DNA of 64,000 nt from UBA3006 sp036746695 (lineage in GTDB: Bacteria; Actinomycetota; Acidimicrobiia; Acidimicrobiales; Ilumatobacteraceae): NCBI GenBank assembly GCA_036746695.1, contig DAIODP010000001.1, positions 1,959,428 through 2,023,427 on the forward strand, written 5' to 3'. The notes under the pieces were generated by a model. The model had not been told where the DNA came from. It ran no database searches and saw only the letters and a program-made list of their open reading frames with translations. Both the position numbers and the translations under genes were made by a program. Below, piece by piece: positions 1-8,431 of the stretch (the first letter of the stretch is position 1; the number at the start of each line of letters is the position of its first letter).

Positions 1-390
1 CAGGAATCTATTGCGTTCTATTCAAAGATGTTCGGAACTGAGCCAGCAAAGGTGAGGGAGGGCTATGCAAACTTTGCCATTGCCGAACCGCCCCTCAAAT
101 TGGTGCTCATCGAGACAAAATCAGACGGCGTATCCGAGTATCAACACCTCAATCACCTCGGTGTAGAGCTCGAGAATGCGCAATTGGTCGAGCAAGCGAT
201 CGATACATTCTCTGACTTGGGGCTGGTCGAAAAGATTGAGAAAAACGAAACATGTTGCTTTGCAGTTCAGGACAAAGTCTGGATGACGAGCCCAGATGGC
301 GCCCCTTGGGAGTACTACACGGTGCTTGCTGATGCGCCTACCTTCCGCACCAATATCGCTGTTCTTCCAGGTGGGGATTGCTGCTCGTGA
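1..390 (+). CDS. arsI: ArsI/CadI-like organoarsenical C-As lyase, 5' truncated
   Basis: The reading frame is open from base 1, so the gene starts before the window; the first visible residues (QESIAFYSKMFGTEP) lie inside a vicinal-oxygen-chelate domain. ArsI is a non-heme iron dioxygenase that cleaves the carbon-arsenic bond of trivalent methylarsenite or aromatic arsenicals. The family's vicinal cysteine pair that binds As(III) is visible in ETCCFAVQDKVW (Cys codons at 253-258), and the tail ends in DCCS. The related name CadI (cadmium-induced protein) is used for close homologs. The stop codon overlaps the next gene's GTG start (GTGA at 387-390). The arsenic role rests on the Cys pair plus the adjacent channel and arsC genes. 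Confidence 0.85.
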   Translation, partial: QESIAFYSKMFGTEPAKVREGYANFAIAEPPLKLVLIETKSDGVSEYQHLNHLGVELENAQLVEQAIDTFSDLGLVEKIEKNETCCFAVQDKVWMTSPDGAPWEYYTVLADAPTFRTNIAVLPGGDCCS

Positions 391-1046
391 TCCGTCGATT
401 GGCGGCCGAAGCCCTGGGCACCGGGTTGCTCATCGTCGCTGTGATTGGTTCCGGAATCATGGCAACAAATCTCACTGACGATGTTGCTCTGCAGTTGCTG
501 TGCAATGCGGTAGCCACGGGTGGCGCTCTTGTTGCCTTAATTCTCATCTTCGCTCCAGTAAGTGGCGCGTCGTTCAACCCTGCCGTTGGCATCGTGGGCG
601 CACTGCTCGGCGAGGTGTCTTGGAAGCAGACGGCCTTATACGCGGTTGCACAAACTGTTGGTGGTTGTTTGGGCGCTATGACTGCGAACGTCATGTTCCA
701 GCATCCAGTGGTGGAGTTTTCAACGAAGGTTCGGGATGGATCAAACATTTATATATCCGAAGTAGTGGCAACAGTTGGTCTGCTCCTCGTGATCTGGGGA
801 ACTATTCGTGCAAATAGATCAAACCTGGTTCCATTCACTGTCGCCGCCTGGATAACTGGTGCGTACTTCTTCACATCGTCAACGAGCCTTGCAAATCCCG
901 CTGTCAGTATTGCGCGCTCGTTGAGCAACTCGTTCGCAGGAATCGACCCCACCAGCGTTCCCGCATTTATTTCGCTGCAGATTATTGGCGCATTTCTTGC
1001 TTACTCAATCATTCGTTGGGTGTTTGTGCAGGAGTCGAAGCAGTGA
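387..1046 (+). CDS. MIP-family channel (aquaglyceroporin-like, AqpS type)
   Basis: A 219-residue integral membrane channel of the major intrinsic protein family. Both pore NPA motifs are present: SFNPAVG around residues 64-66 and LANPAVSIAR around 170-172, with about six hydrophobic segments. I chose GTG 387 because it overlaps the upstream TGA and has AGGTGGGG about 10 nt before it; a TTG at 378 is the alternative. AqpS-type channels in ars operons, described in Sinorhizobium meliloti, let arsenite made by arsenate reductase flow out down its gradient. The position between an ArsI-like lyase and ArsC supports that role here, but substrate selectivity is inferred from context only. Confidence 0.85.
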   Translation: MIRRLAAEALGTGLLIVAVIGSGIMATNLTDDVALQLLCNAVATGGALVALILIFAPVSGASFNPAVGIVGALLGEVSWKQTALYAVAQTVGGCLGAMTANVMFQHPVVEFSTKVRDGSNIYISEVVATVGLLLVIWGTIRANRSNLVPFTVAAWITGAYFFTSSTSLANPAVSIARSLSNSFAGIDPTSVPAFISLQIIGAFLAYSIIRWVFVQESKQ

Positions 1047-1450
1047 GTGATCGTAAACCTGGTGTCTTGTTCTTGTGCGTCCACAATGCCGGACGCTCGC
1101 AAATGGCAGCGGGATTTATGCGCCAATTTCAAGAAGTTCAAGTTTTTTCTGGCGGGTCCGAGCCGGCCCTATCTGTGAATCCCGTTGCGGTTGCGGCAAT
1201 GCAAGAAAAAGGCATTGATGTGTCGCATTATGTGCCACAGCGGTGGACTATGGACCTTCTCGAGTCAGTGGACGTAGTTGTCACTATGGGTTGCGGCGAC
1301 GAATGTCCCTATATCCCAGGAAAGAAGTATGTCGATTGGCCGCTTAACGACCCAGCAGGCCAGGGAATCGAAATGGTGCGTAGTGTTCGAGATGAAATCG
1401 AACAAAGAGTCAAGCTGCTTGCAGCAGAATTGCTGGGAAATCAGCGATAA
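1043..1450 (+). CDS. arsC: Arsenate reductase, low-molecular-weight phosphatase type
   Basis: A 135-residue protein that reduces arsenate to arsenite. The phosphatase loop CVHNAGRS gives Cys12-X5-Arg18, and Cys84/Cys88 in MGCGDECPY can form the intramolecular disulfide relay of the thioredoxin- or mycothiol-coupled class. The aspartate in VDWPLNDP fits the family's general acid. GTG 1043 is preferred because it overlaps the aquaporin stop (GTGA) and has GGAG about 9 nt upstream; an upstream in-frame ATG at 1016 would add nine residues from inside the neighbour. The 3' end overlaps the convergent oxidoreductase by 10 bp. A plain tyrosine phosphatase is less likely because of the second cysteine pair. 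Confidence 0.88.
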   Translation: MSDRKPGVLFLCVHNAGRSQMAAGFMRQFQEVQVFSGGSEPALSVNPVAVAAMQEKGIDVSHYVPQRWTMDLLESVDVVVTMGCGDECPYIPGKKYVDWPLNDPAGQGIEMVRSVRDEIEQRVKLLAAELLGNQR

Positions 1451-2358
1451 GCGTCAAAGAGCTCGGCAATGGCTTTAACTTGGCCGCCACTCGTCGATGA
1501 CATGACGGCTATTGGTAAAACTCCCTTATCCGCCCATGCTGAAAGTTGTTCGCGTACCGACGATGCGCTACCGGAAGCAGTGCAGTCGCGCAGCCAACGA
1601 TCGCTCATTGTCGTTTGTAGCGCTTGCGCCTGCTCTTCTTTTGGCAAGTTCGCCAAGATGGCCTCAGCCGCATCCATTTCCTCGGCGTAACCCGCTTGTC
1701 GCCAGTAATTTCGATAATTGGGTAACGAGATATAACCAGTCAATGTCTTGCGGTGAATTGCGAGTGCGGCATCGACGTCGTCACTGATCACTGTCGGAAT
1801 CATGTTTGCCATAAAAAAGCTAGATCGGTGGTCAGATGGGACTAAATCAATTTGACGCGAAATGTCCGACAGTGATGCATTGGCCCATATCGCACCTTCG
1901 GCAATTTCAACCGATAGCGCAAGCATCTTGTCTCGTAGCGCTGCAAGATAAATCGGAGGAAGTTCTCCGCTGAATTTCGAATTTCCACGCATTGCCGCAA
2001 CATAATTGGATATGTCGGTAAGTGGTTTTCCCGTTGCGACCCCCAGTCGCTGAACCACGGGTGCGTGGCTTACGCCAAGGCCAATTCCAAAGCGTCCACC
2101 AGAGATCTCGTGAATATGCGCTGCCGTGTTGGACATTTCAACGGGGTGGTTGTAGTAAACGGGTTGAATCGAAGTCCAGAACCTGATGGTGTTCGTGGCG
2201 TGGGCGAGCGAGGTGCATAAACCGAGCGTTGCGCCGAGGCTTGGGCACGCAAGGCCAGCAAAGCCGCGCGACTCGGCCTCTTGGGCTAGTTGCAAAATGG
2301 CGTTCCGCTTTGTTGGGGTGGCAACAATTGAAATTGCCGGTAATGAGTTTGGATTCAT
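1441..2358 (-). CDS. Luciferase-like (LLM class) F420-dependent oxidoreductase
   Basis: A 305-residue protein with the bacterial luciferase TIM-barrel fold. The signature GGRFGIGLGVSH (about residues 87-98) follows the usual helix with SNTAAHIHEIS, and the N-terminal RGFAGLACPS and central PPIYLAALRDKML segments match the family. In actinobacteria most such proteins use reduced coenzyme F420 and not FMNH2, but the cofactor cannot be read from sequence alone. Substrate unknown. The ATG at 2358 is preceded on its own strand by GAAGGAG at a rather long spacing of about 12 nt. It is transcribed away from the PimA-like gene across a 44-bp gap and runs tail to tail into arsC, so it is not part of the arsenic operon. 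Confidence 0.82.
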   Translation of the reverse strand: MNPNSLPAISIVATPTKRNAILQLAQEAESRGFAGLACPSLGATLGLCTSLAHATNTIRFWTSIQPVYYNHPVEMSNTAAHIHEISGGRFGIGLGVSHAPVVQRLGVATGKPLTDISNYVAAMRGNSKFSGELPPIYLAALRDKMLALSVEIAEGAIWANASLSDISRQIDLVPSDHRSSFFMANMIPTVISDDVDAALAIHRKTLTGYISLPNYRNYWRQAGYAEEMDAAEAILANLPKEEQAQALQTTMSDRWLRDCTASGSASSVREQLSAWADKGVLPIAVMSSTSGGQVKAIAELFDAYR

Positions 2359-2388
2359 GGCGTTGTGAAACTCCTTCGCCGTCTACCG

Positions 2389-2394
2389 TATACA
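2389..2394 (+). promoter_or_regulatory. Candidate -10 box of the PimA-like gene
   Basis: TATACA sits 8 nt before the ATG at 2403 in the short divergent gap. The last base departs from TANNNT and no well-spaced -35 is evident, so this is the weakest of the near-leaderless candidates in the window. Confidence 0.35.
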
Positions 2395-2402
2395 ACGTGA
2401 AC

Positions 2403-3569
2403 ATGCTGCGGGTCGCAATGGTTAGCCCATATAGCGTTTCCGTTCCGGGCGGCGTGCAAGCACAAGTGATGGGCTTGGCTCGCGAATTGCGACGGATTGG
2501 ACACGAGGTGCGTGTACTTGCTCCATGCGATGGACCACCGCCAGAGCCGTTCGTGACACCTTTAGGAATGAGTTTGCCAACCGCCGCCAATGGTTCGGTT
2601 GCCCCTCTTGCTCCAGACCCATCTGCTGCACTGCGCACTATTCGGGCTTTGAATGATGAGGCATTTGACATCATTCATTTGCACGAACCAATTGCACCCG
2701 GGCCAACGGCAACGGCCTTGTTGTTGCAACTTGCACCGACTGTCGGAACGTTTCATGCCGCGGGAGACTCCAGTTCTTATCGCGTGCTGAACAAAACTGC
2801 GCGTTGGGCAGCGGATCAACTCAGCACTCGTGTTGCGGTATCGGCTTCTGCAAAAGAGCTTGCGTATCGTTATCTCGGTGGCGAGTACACCATTTTGTTC
2901 AACGGCATCGAGACCGACCGTTACCAACGTCCGGAAGTGGAAAGAAGTGAAGAGCCAACAATCTTTTTCGTTGGTCGCCATGAGCCTCGCAAAGGTTTAG
3001 AGGTATTACTTGATGCAATGCCAGAGTTGCCAGCGAATGCTCGGCTGTGGGTTGCATCCGACGGTGAAGGTATTGACGAACTCAAGGTTCGTTTCCAGGG
3101 CGACTCACGAATCGAATGGCTTGGCCGAATTTCTGAGGAAGAGAAGTTGGATCGGCTTGCACGTTGCACCGTTTTTTGCGCGCCATCTCTTCGAGGTGAA
3201 TCCTTTGGGATTGTGTTACTAGAGGCCATGGCTGCTGGTGCGGCGCTTGTTGCCAGTGCAATTGACGGTTACATCAACGTTGCAACAAACGAGAAGGACT
3301 CGTTGCTTGTTCCACCTGGTGATTCACGGCAACTCGCTACTGCTATCAACACGGTGCTGAGCGACAGTCGTTTGCGGGGGCAATTGGTCGCCGAAGGCTA
3401 TGTTCGGGCGAAACAGTTTTCGATGAGTCTTCTTGCCGAAAAATACGTTGATATTTATCGAACACTCCTTGCATCCGAGGCATCAAACGAACTGCAGGTT
3501 CGACCAAACCGATTGGTGTCAATGTTTCCCGATCGGTTGCTTCGAAGGCCGTGGTCAATCCGCTCCTAA
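2403..3569 (+). CDS. GT4 glycosyltransferase, PimA-like phosphatidylinositol mannosyltransferase
   Basis: A 388-residue GT-B glycosyltransferase. The N-terminus MLRVAMVSPYSVSVPGG closely follows the mycobacterial PimA pattern, including the glycine-rich loop that contacts the donor phosphate. The C-terminal half holds FVGRHEPRKGLE and the GT4 E-X7-E motif (Glu266 and Glu274 in GESFGIVLLEAM). PimA transfers mannose from GDP-mannose to phosphatidylinositol at the cytoplasmic membrane face, the first step of PIM synthesis. ATG 2403 was chosen because it begins the conserved first strand; in-frame upstream codons from 2229 fall inside the divergent gene. The usual PIM neighbours (acyltransferase, pgsA) are absent, so another GDP-sugar acceptor is possible. 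Confidence 0.75.
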   Translation: MLRVAMVSPYSVSVPGGVQAQVMGLARELRRIGHEVRVLAPCDGPPPEPFVTPLGMSLPTAANGSVAPLAPDPSAALRTIRALNDEAFDIIHLHEPIAPGPTATALLLQLAPTVGTFHAAGDSSSYRVLNKTARWAADQLSTRVAVSASAKELAYRYLGGEYTILFNGIETDRYQRPEVERSEEPTIFFVGRHEPRKGLEVLLDAMPELPANARLWVASDGEGIDELKVRFQGDSRIEWLGRISEEEKLDRLARCTVFCAPSLRGESFGIVLLEAMAAGAALVASAIDGYINVATNEKDSLLVPPGDSRQLATAINTVLSDSRLRGQLVAEGYVRAKQFSMSLLAEKYVDIYRTLLASEASNELQVRPNRLVSMFPDRLLRRPWSIRS

Positions 3570-3587
3570 CCTCCACATTCGCTGGCG

Positions 3588-3593
3588 TAGACT
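3588..3593 (+). promoter_or_regulatory. Leaderless-type -10 box of lemA
   Basis: TAGACT ends exactly 6 nt before the ATG at 3600, placing the expected transcription start at the A of the start codon. No Shine-Dalgarno of usual spacing is visible. Confidence 0.5.
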
Positions 3594-3599
3594 AGGTAG

Positions 3600-4151
3600 A
3601 TGAACTTGATCATCGCGATTATTGTTGTTGCTGTCATTGCCCTATTGATTGTTGGCATTTACAACCAGCTGATTCGTCGACGTAACGAGGTCGACAACGC
3701 TTGGTCCCAAATTGATGTGCAACTGAAGCGAAGGCTCGACCTCATACCAAACTTGGTTGAAACTGTGAAGGGTTACGCCGCTCACGAAAAGACTGCTCTT
3801 GAGGCTGTTATCTCGGCTCGAAACTCTGCAATGTCCAGTGGTTCCTCTCCGCACGAGCAAGCCGCTGCGGATAATGCGGTGAGTTCTGCGTTGCGACAGT
3901 TGTTTGCGTTGTCCGAGGCGTACCCCGACTTGAAGGCAAACCAAGGCTTCGTTTCGTTACAAGAAGAATTGTCAAATACCGAAAGTCGCATCGCTTATGC
4001 CCGCCAGTTTTACGGTGATGCAGTGGAAACATACAACACGGCGATACAAAAGTTCCCAGCGGTTTTTGTTGCTTCGATTTTCAAATTTACTGAACGCGAA
4101 TTTTTCACGGCCGAAGAGGCAGCGCGCAGTGTTCCAGAAGTTAAGTTTTAA
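3600..4151 (+). CDS. LemA family protein
   Basis: A 183-residue membrane-anchored protein. An N-terminal hydrophobic segment (about residues 2-22) is followed by the LemA signature: a short RRNEVDNAWSQIDVQLKRR stretch, then DLIPNLVETVKGYAAHE, and a long helical region with SRIAYARQFYGDAVETYN. The rest of the protein lies outside the membrane as a helical bundle. The biochemical role of LemA is not established. The gene sits 9 bp upstream of an htpX-like protease, a pairing seen in many bacteria, which suggests a shared envelope function; co-transcription is likely. Confidence 0.9.
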   Translation: MNLIIAIIVVAVIALLIVGIYNQLIRRRNEVDNAWSQIDVQLKRRLDLIPNLVETVKGYAAHEKTALEAVISARNSAMSSGSSPHEQAAADNAVSSALRQLFALSEAYPDLKANQGFVSLQEELSNTESRIAYARQFYGDAVETYNTAIQKFPAVFVASIFKFTEREFFTAEEAARSVPEVKF

Positions 4152-4160
4152 GGCCATCCG

Positions 4161-5066
4161 ATGAACGATTTGATTGCCGCGAACAAGCGACGTACATTTT
4201 TTTTGCTCTTTGGGTTCGTTGTGATAACTCTGCTAGTGGGCGTTGCAGTGGGCTCGCTGGTTGGAAATGGCACAACAGGCACACTGATTGCATTAGTTAT
4301 TGCAGGAGTGATGGCCTTCACTTCCTATTGGAAGTCGGACAAGATCGCGCTCGCCGTGAGCCGCGCGCATCCTGCAGACGAGCAGGAGTATCGACGTTTG
4401 CACAACCTTGTTGAAGGGTTGTGCATTGCTGGAGGCATACCCAAGCCAAAGGTGTACATCATCCACGATGATGCACCGAATGCATTTGCCACTGGTCGTA
4501 ATCCCAAGAACGCCGCTATCGCAGTAACTACCGGGTTGCTTCACATCATGAACCGAGTCGAACTTGAGGGTGTCGTTGCACACGAGCTGTCGCACATCAA
4601 AAATTACGACATTCTGGTATCAACGTTGGCGGTAACACTCGTTGGCACTATTGCAATCGTCACCGACTTGACGCTGCGAATGATGTGGTGGAACGGTGGG
4701 CGAGTGGCCCGCGGAGGCGATCGCGGAGATCGCAATAATCCGCTCGCCTTGATCGGGCTGGTTCTGTTGATACTCGCGCCAATACTTGCCAAAGTAATGC
4801 AGGCTGCAGTGAGCCGTCGCCGTGAAACCTTGGCGGATGTGTCGGCAGTCCGTATGACCAGATATCCGCCCGGTTTGATTTCGGCCTTAGAAAAACTTCA
4901 GGCTGATAATACGGTTACTCATTCCGCCAGTATGGCTACGGCTCATCTATGGATTGAGCAGCCGATGTCGGGTGTTAAAGACGCGGGCAGGTTGGGCATG
5001 TGGCATAAACTTTTCAATACCCACCCACCACTTGCCGAGCGGATTGCACTGCTCAGGGAGATGTAA
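4161..5066 (+). CDS. htpX: M48 family zinc metalloprotease, HtpX-like
   Basis: A 301-residue membrane protease. Two hydrophobic helices occupy about residues 12-34 and 40-56. The zinc site is VAHELSHIKN (His141, Glu142, His145), with Glu222 in RRRETLADVSAV as the likely third ligand. A further hydrophobic pair (about 152-170 and 195-215) brackets a short basic loop. HtpX degrades damaged membrane proteins from the cytoplasmic side. The C-terminal FNTHPPLAERIALL is the usual M48 ending. It follows lemA closely and precedes the lipoprotein gene by 5 bp, so the three probably form one transcript. Confidence 0.9.
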   Translation: MNDLIAANKRRTFFLLFGFVVITLLVGVAVGSLVGNGTTGTLIALVIAGVMAFTSYWKSDKIALAVSRAHPADEQEYRRLHNLVEGLCIAGGIPKPKVYIIHDDAPNAFATGRNPKNAAIAVTTGLLHIMNRVELEGVVAHELSHIKNYDILVSTLAVTLVGTIAIVTDLTLRMMWWNGGRVARGGDRGDRNNPLALIGLVLLILAPILAKVMQAAVSRRRETLADVSAVRMTRYPPGLISALEKLQADNTVTHSASMATAHLWIEQPMSGVKDAGRLGMWHKLFNTHPPLAERIALLREM

Positions 5067-5071
5067 ACACC

Positions 5072-6118
5072 ATGAAGTCACGTCGAGTTATTGCAGCATT
5101 CCTTTCAGTCTCAGCATTCGCAGTACTTGCGGCTTGCAGTAGCTCGTCTTCCTCCAGCAACGACAGTGCTCCCGTCGTTACCGAAGTAACAGAAACAACA
5201 GTTGGTGTCGTGGTCGACCCCCTCACAGGCCTTCCCAACCAGGATTCGTCCACGCTCGATCGCCCTGCGTTGGTTGTGAAGATCGATAATCATCCTTCGG
5301 CTCGTCCTCAATTGGGCATTAATCAAGCCGACATTATTTTTGAAGAAAACGTCGAAAAGCTCACCCGCTACGCGGCGGTCTTCCATAGCCAAGGCTCCGA
5401 CCCGGTCGGCCCAATTCGCAGTGGTCGTTTCCAGGACATCAACCTTCTGGGTTCGTTGAACAAGCCTCTATTTGTATGGAGCGGCGGAAACGAAAAGGTT
5501 TCCAGAGCAATTAAAGACTCCGACCTTGTCGACCTGAGTTACACAGTTGCCAATAAAGATGGCGGTTTCGGTCGTGATAGTGATCGTTCGGCGCCGCACA
5601 ACCTCATCGCGGAAACTACCAAGCTTTGGACGCTGGCTCCGGAGGGGGCATCGGCACCGCAGCAGCAGTTTGCTTATCGCTCGGCAAGTGACGCCAACAC
5701 CTCAGCATCAAAAGATATTGCCGGTGTGAAGGTGTCGATGGACGGCGTCAAAGTGCAATGGGACTGGGACAAGACAACCAAAGAGTTCATACGAATTCAA
5801 GATGGCACCCCTGTTGTAGACACTGAAGATGTGCAGTTGGCAGTACCAAACGTTGTAGTGCTCGAGGTGGAATACAGCAATCGCTATAGCCCAACCTCTA
5901 AGACAGTGGGCGACGGCAAAGCGTATGTTTTCACTAACGGAGTTGTGTATGAAGGCACGTGGTCGCGCGAGGATCGCCTAGAGCCGTTTACCTTGAAGGA
6001 CTCCGCAGGAGCTGTAATCAAACTGACCCCTGGCCAAACCTTTGTAGAAGTAGCCCGAGCGGGGAAGACGGCAATCGTGCCAGTTGGCACCAGCCCTGAC
6101 GATGTGAAGTTCCTCTAG
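5072..6118 (+). CDS. DUF3048 domain lipoprotein (YerB-like)
   Basis: A 348-residue predicted lipoprotein. A charged start (MKSRR), a hydrophobic core and the lipobox LAAC with Cys22 define a signal peptidase II site, followed by a run of serines as a flexible tether. The mature part carries DUF3048: DPLTGLP, PALVVKIDNHPSARPQLGINQADI, and the later RSAPHNL segment are typical of the N-terminal domain (about 45-190), and the C-terminal domain runs to about 340. Function is unknown; the domain is found on exported proteins of Gram-positive bacteria. The gene follows htpX by 5 bp, with GGGAG about 11 nt before the ATG. Confidence 0.85.
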   Translation: MKSRRVIAAFLSVSAFAVLAACSSSSSSSNDSAPVVTEVTETTVGVVVDPLTGLPNQDSSTLDRPALVVKIDNHPSARPQLGINQADIIFEENVEKLTRYAAVFHSQGSDPVGPIRSGRFQDINLLGSLNKPLFVWSGGNEKVSRAIKDSDLVDLSYTVANKDGGFGRDSDRSAPHNLIAETTKLWTLAPEGASAPQQQFAYRSASDANTSASKDIAGVKVSMDGVKVQWDWDKTTKEFIRIQDGTPVVDTEDVQLAVPNVVVLEVEYSNRYSPTSKTVGDGKAYVFTNGVVYEGTWSREDRLEPFTLKDSAGAVIKLTPGQTFVEVARAGKTAIVPVGTSPDDVKFL

Positions 6119-6143
6119 TCGGAGATAATCCGCAGCTCGCTTA

Positions 6144-6172
6144 TTGGGCGAGACATATCCGGTCGGTACGCT
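6144..6172 (+). promoter_or_regulatory. Leaderless-type promoter of pdxS
   Basis: TTGGGC (6144-6149), a 17-nt spacer and TACGCT (6167-6172) form a sigma-A-like promoter. The -10 box ends exactly 6 nt before the ATG at 6179, so the mRNA should begin at or next to the start codon. Confidence 0.55.
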
Positions 6173-6178
6173 AAAAGC

Positions 6179-7075
6179 ATGACGAAAAATGCAGCATTCG
6201 GCGCAACCGGTTCCATGAATATCAAACGCGGCCTGGCAGAAATGCTGAAGGGTGGCGTGATCATGGACGTTGTTACACCTCTACAGGCAAAAATTGCGGA
6301 GGATGCTGGTGCGATCGCGGTGATGGCGCTGGAGCGCGTTCCTGCAGACATCCGTCGTGATGGTGGCGTTGCTCGCATGAGCGATCCGGAAATGATCGAG
6401 GGCATCAAGGCGGTCGTTTCGATTCCTGTGATGGCTAAAGCACGTATCGGCCATTTTGTAGAAGCGCAAATTCTTGAAGCGCTCGGTGTCGACTTCATTG
6501 ACGAATCAGAAGTACTGACTCCAGCCGACGAGACCCATCACATCGACAAATTCGCGTTTACTTCGCCATTCGTGTGCGGTGCAACAAATTTGGGGGAAGC
6601 GCTCAGGCGCATCAGCGAAGGCGCTGCACTGATTCGCTCGAAGGGCGAAGCAGGAACCGGGAATGTGGTCGAAGCAGTTCGTCACCTGCGCAATATCTTG
6701 GGTGACATTCGCAAAATCACTCAGGCTGACAATGCCGAGTTGTTTGATTGGGCCAAAAAACTAGGCGCACCTTTACCGCTCGTTCAGGAAATCAATCAAA
6801 CGGGCAAGCTGCAGGTTCCTCTATTTTGCGCCGGTGGCATTGCCACGCCAGCCGATGCTGCCCTTGCAATGCAACTTGGAGCCGAAGCAGTGTTTGTCGG
6901 GTCGGGCATTTTCAAGAGTGATGACCCAGCTCCTCGTGCAAAGGCAATCGTTGAAGCGACAGCACACTTTCGCGACGCAAAAGTGCTCGCAAAAGTAAGC
7001 CGCAATTTGGGCGCCCCAATGACAGGCATTGGTATGGACCAGATCAACGAGCGCTACGCCGAGCGTGGCTGGTAG
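6179..7075 (+). CDS. pdxS: Pyridoxal 5'-phosphate synthase subunit PdxS
   Basis: A 298-residue TIM-barrel synthase that makes PLP from ribose 5-phosphate, glyceraldehyde 3-phosphate and ammonia. The conserved VIMDVVT (Asp30) and Lys87 in VMAKARIGH match the catalytic sites, and Lys154 in RSKGEAGTGN matches the second reactive lysine. Length is normal for the family. The ammonia comes from PdxT, encoded directly downstream with no gap. The gene begins a run of tightly packed genes through ruvAB. Confidence 0.98.
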   Translation: MTKNAAFGATGSMNIKRGLAEMLKGGVIMDVVTPLQAKIAEDAGAIAVMALERVPADIRRDGGVARMSDPEMIEGIKAVVSIPVMAKARIGHFVEAQILEALGVDFIDESEVLTPADETHHIDKFAFTSPFVCGATNLGEALRRISEGAALIRSKGEAGTGNVVEAVRHLRNILGDIRKITQADNAELFDWAKKLGAPLPLVQEINQTGKLQVPLFCAGGIATPADAALAMQLGAEAVFVGSGIFKSDDPAPRAKAIVEATAHFRDAKVLAKVSRNLGAPMTGIGMDQINERYAERGW

Positions 7076-7666
7076 ATGACAAGAGGCCCAACGGTGGGTC
7101 AAACGATTGGTGTCTTAGCATTGCAAGGTGCTTTTGCCGCGCATCAACTTGTATTCGAGTCTCTTGGGCAGAAAACGATGCAGGTACGAAATGTGGACGA
7201 TTTAGGTAAGGTCGACGCGCTTGTCTTCCCAGGCGGCGAGTCAACGACTATGTCTCATCTGTTGCGCACATCGGAGATGTTCAAACCAATTAAGTCGAGA
7301 TTCTCCGAAGGTATGCCTGCTTTCGGCACATGCGCCGGAATGATCATGCTGTCAGCCTCGGTGATTGACGGAAGACAAGATCAGCAATCGTTTGGTGTGA
7401 TCGATATCGACGTTCAACGCAATGCCTACGGCCGTCAAGTGGATAGTTTTGAAACAGACATCAACGTTGACGGCTTGGATTCGCCATTCCATGCCTCATT
7501 CATTCGTGCTCCGCAGGTGGTGCGCTGCGGTGCTGGTGTAACCATTCTTGCCCACCACGCAAACAGCCCGATTCTCGCAAAACAGGAATCGGTTATGGTT
7601 GCAGCGTTTCACCCCGAACTTGGTGCAGACAATCGAATTCATGCAATGTTTCTAGAGATGCTGTAG
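7076..7666 (+). CDS. pdxT: Pyridoxal 5'-phosphate synthase glutaminase subunit PdxT
   Basis: A 196-residue class I glutamine amidotransferase that hydrolyses glutamine and channels ammonia to PdxS. Cys86 in FGTCAGM is the nucleophile and the His179-Pro-Glu181 of FHPEL completes the triad. GGES at about residues 53-56 is the oxyanion-region motif typical of PdxT. The ATG follows the pdxS stop immediately (TAGATG), consistent with equal expression of the two subunits of the 12:12 complex. Confidence 0.97.
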   Translation: MTRGPTVGQTIGVLALQGAFAAHQLVFESLGQKTMQVRNVDDLGKVDALVFPGGESTTMSHLLRTSEMFKPIKSRFSEGMPAFGTCAGMIMLSASVIDGRQDQQSFGVIDIDVQRNAYGRQVDSFETDINVDGLDSPFHASFIRAPQVVRCGAGVTILAHHANSPILAKQESVMVAAFHPELGADNRIHAMFLEML

Positions 7667-7678
7667 AGAGGATCAGTT

Positions 7679-8431
7679 ATGTCCGGTCATTCCAAATGGG
7701 CAACCATCAAGCACAAAAAGGGCAAGGCAGACAAAGCCCGCGGCAAGACATTTGCAAAACTTTCGCGCCAGTTAGAAGTCGCAGTTCGCGAGGGCGGCGG
7801 CCCAGACCCAGCATCAAACGCGTCGCTTCGCACGGTTGTGCTTAAAGCAAAGTCTGCACAAATGACAAACGATGCGATTGATCGTGCGATAAAGCGGGGT
7901 GCCGGAGTACAAACTGGCAGCGCATACGAAAGTATTACGTACGAGGGCTATGCCCCGGGCGGGGTGGCGCTTCTTGTCGACGCACTTACCGACAATCGAA
8001 ACAGAACGGCTTCCGATGTGCGTCTTGCATTCAGCAAGTCGGGTGGATCCATGGCCGAACCGGGTGCGGTGGGTTGGCAGTTTTCGCGGCGCGGTGTTGT
8101 GCTCGTTGGGAAGAACAAAACCGAGGAAGACGTGATGATGGTTTCGCTAGATCACGGTGCAGAAGACATCGTTGATGATGGGGAGCATTGGCGAGTGCTG
8201 TGCGATCCACACACCCTGTTCGATTTGAAGGCATCTCTTGAAGAAGCGGGAATGACAGTTGTGTCCGCCGAAAGCACCATGGTGTCATCAATGACTGTTG
8301 CGGTAGCGGACATTGCTGATGCGAAGGCTATTTTAAAGATCATGGACGATCTTGAAGAGAATGATGACGTTCAAGATGTATATTCCAATTTCGACATTTC
8401 TGACGAGATTCTGAACGAGGTTGCATCATGA
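7679..8431 (+). CDS. yebC: YebC/PmpR family regulatory protein
   Basis: A 250-residue protein starting with the family signature MSGHSKWATIKHKKG and containing SYEGYAP-like and NRNRTASDVR segments. YebC-family members act as DNA-binding regulators (PmpR), and some have recently been linked to translation of difficult peptide stretches; which applies here cannot be told. A strong GAGAGGA precedes the ATG by 6 nt. Placement between pdxT and ruvC is the standard actinobacterial order. The stop overlaps the peroxiredoxin start (ATGA). Confidence 0.93.
   Translation: MSGHSKWATIKHKKGKADKARGKTFAKLSRQLEVAVREGGGPDPASNASLRTVVLKAKSAQMTNDAIDRAIKRGAGVQTGSAYESITYEGYAPGGVALLVDALTDNRNRTASDVRLAFSKSGGSMAEPGAVGWQFSRRGVVLVGKNKTEEDVMMVSLDHGAEDIVDDGEHWRVLCDPHTLFDLKASLEEAGMTVVSAESTMVSSMTVAVADIADAKAILKIMDDLEENDDVQDVYSNFDISDEILNEVAS

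Noticed and set aside
338..748. Reverse-strand open frame of 136 codons opposite the aquaporin gene.
   Set aside because: Low-complexity antisense shadow of a clear MIP channel; no family features.
2229..2402. Extension of the PimA-like protein by 58 residues.
   Set aside because: The extra frame lies inside the divergent oxidoreductase gene and the family N-terminus begins at ATG 2403.
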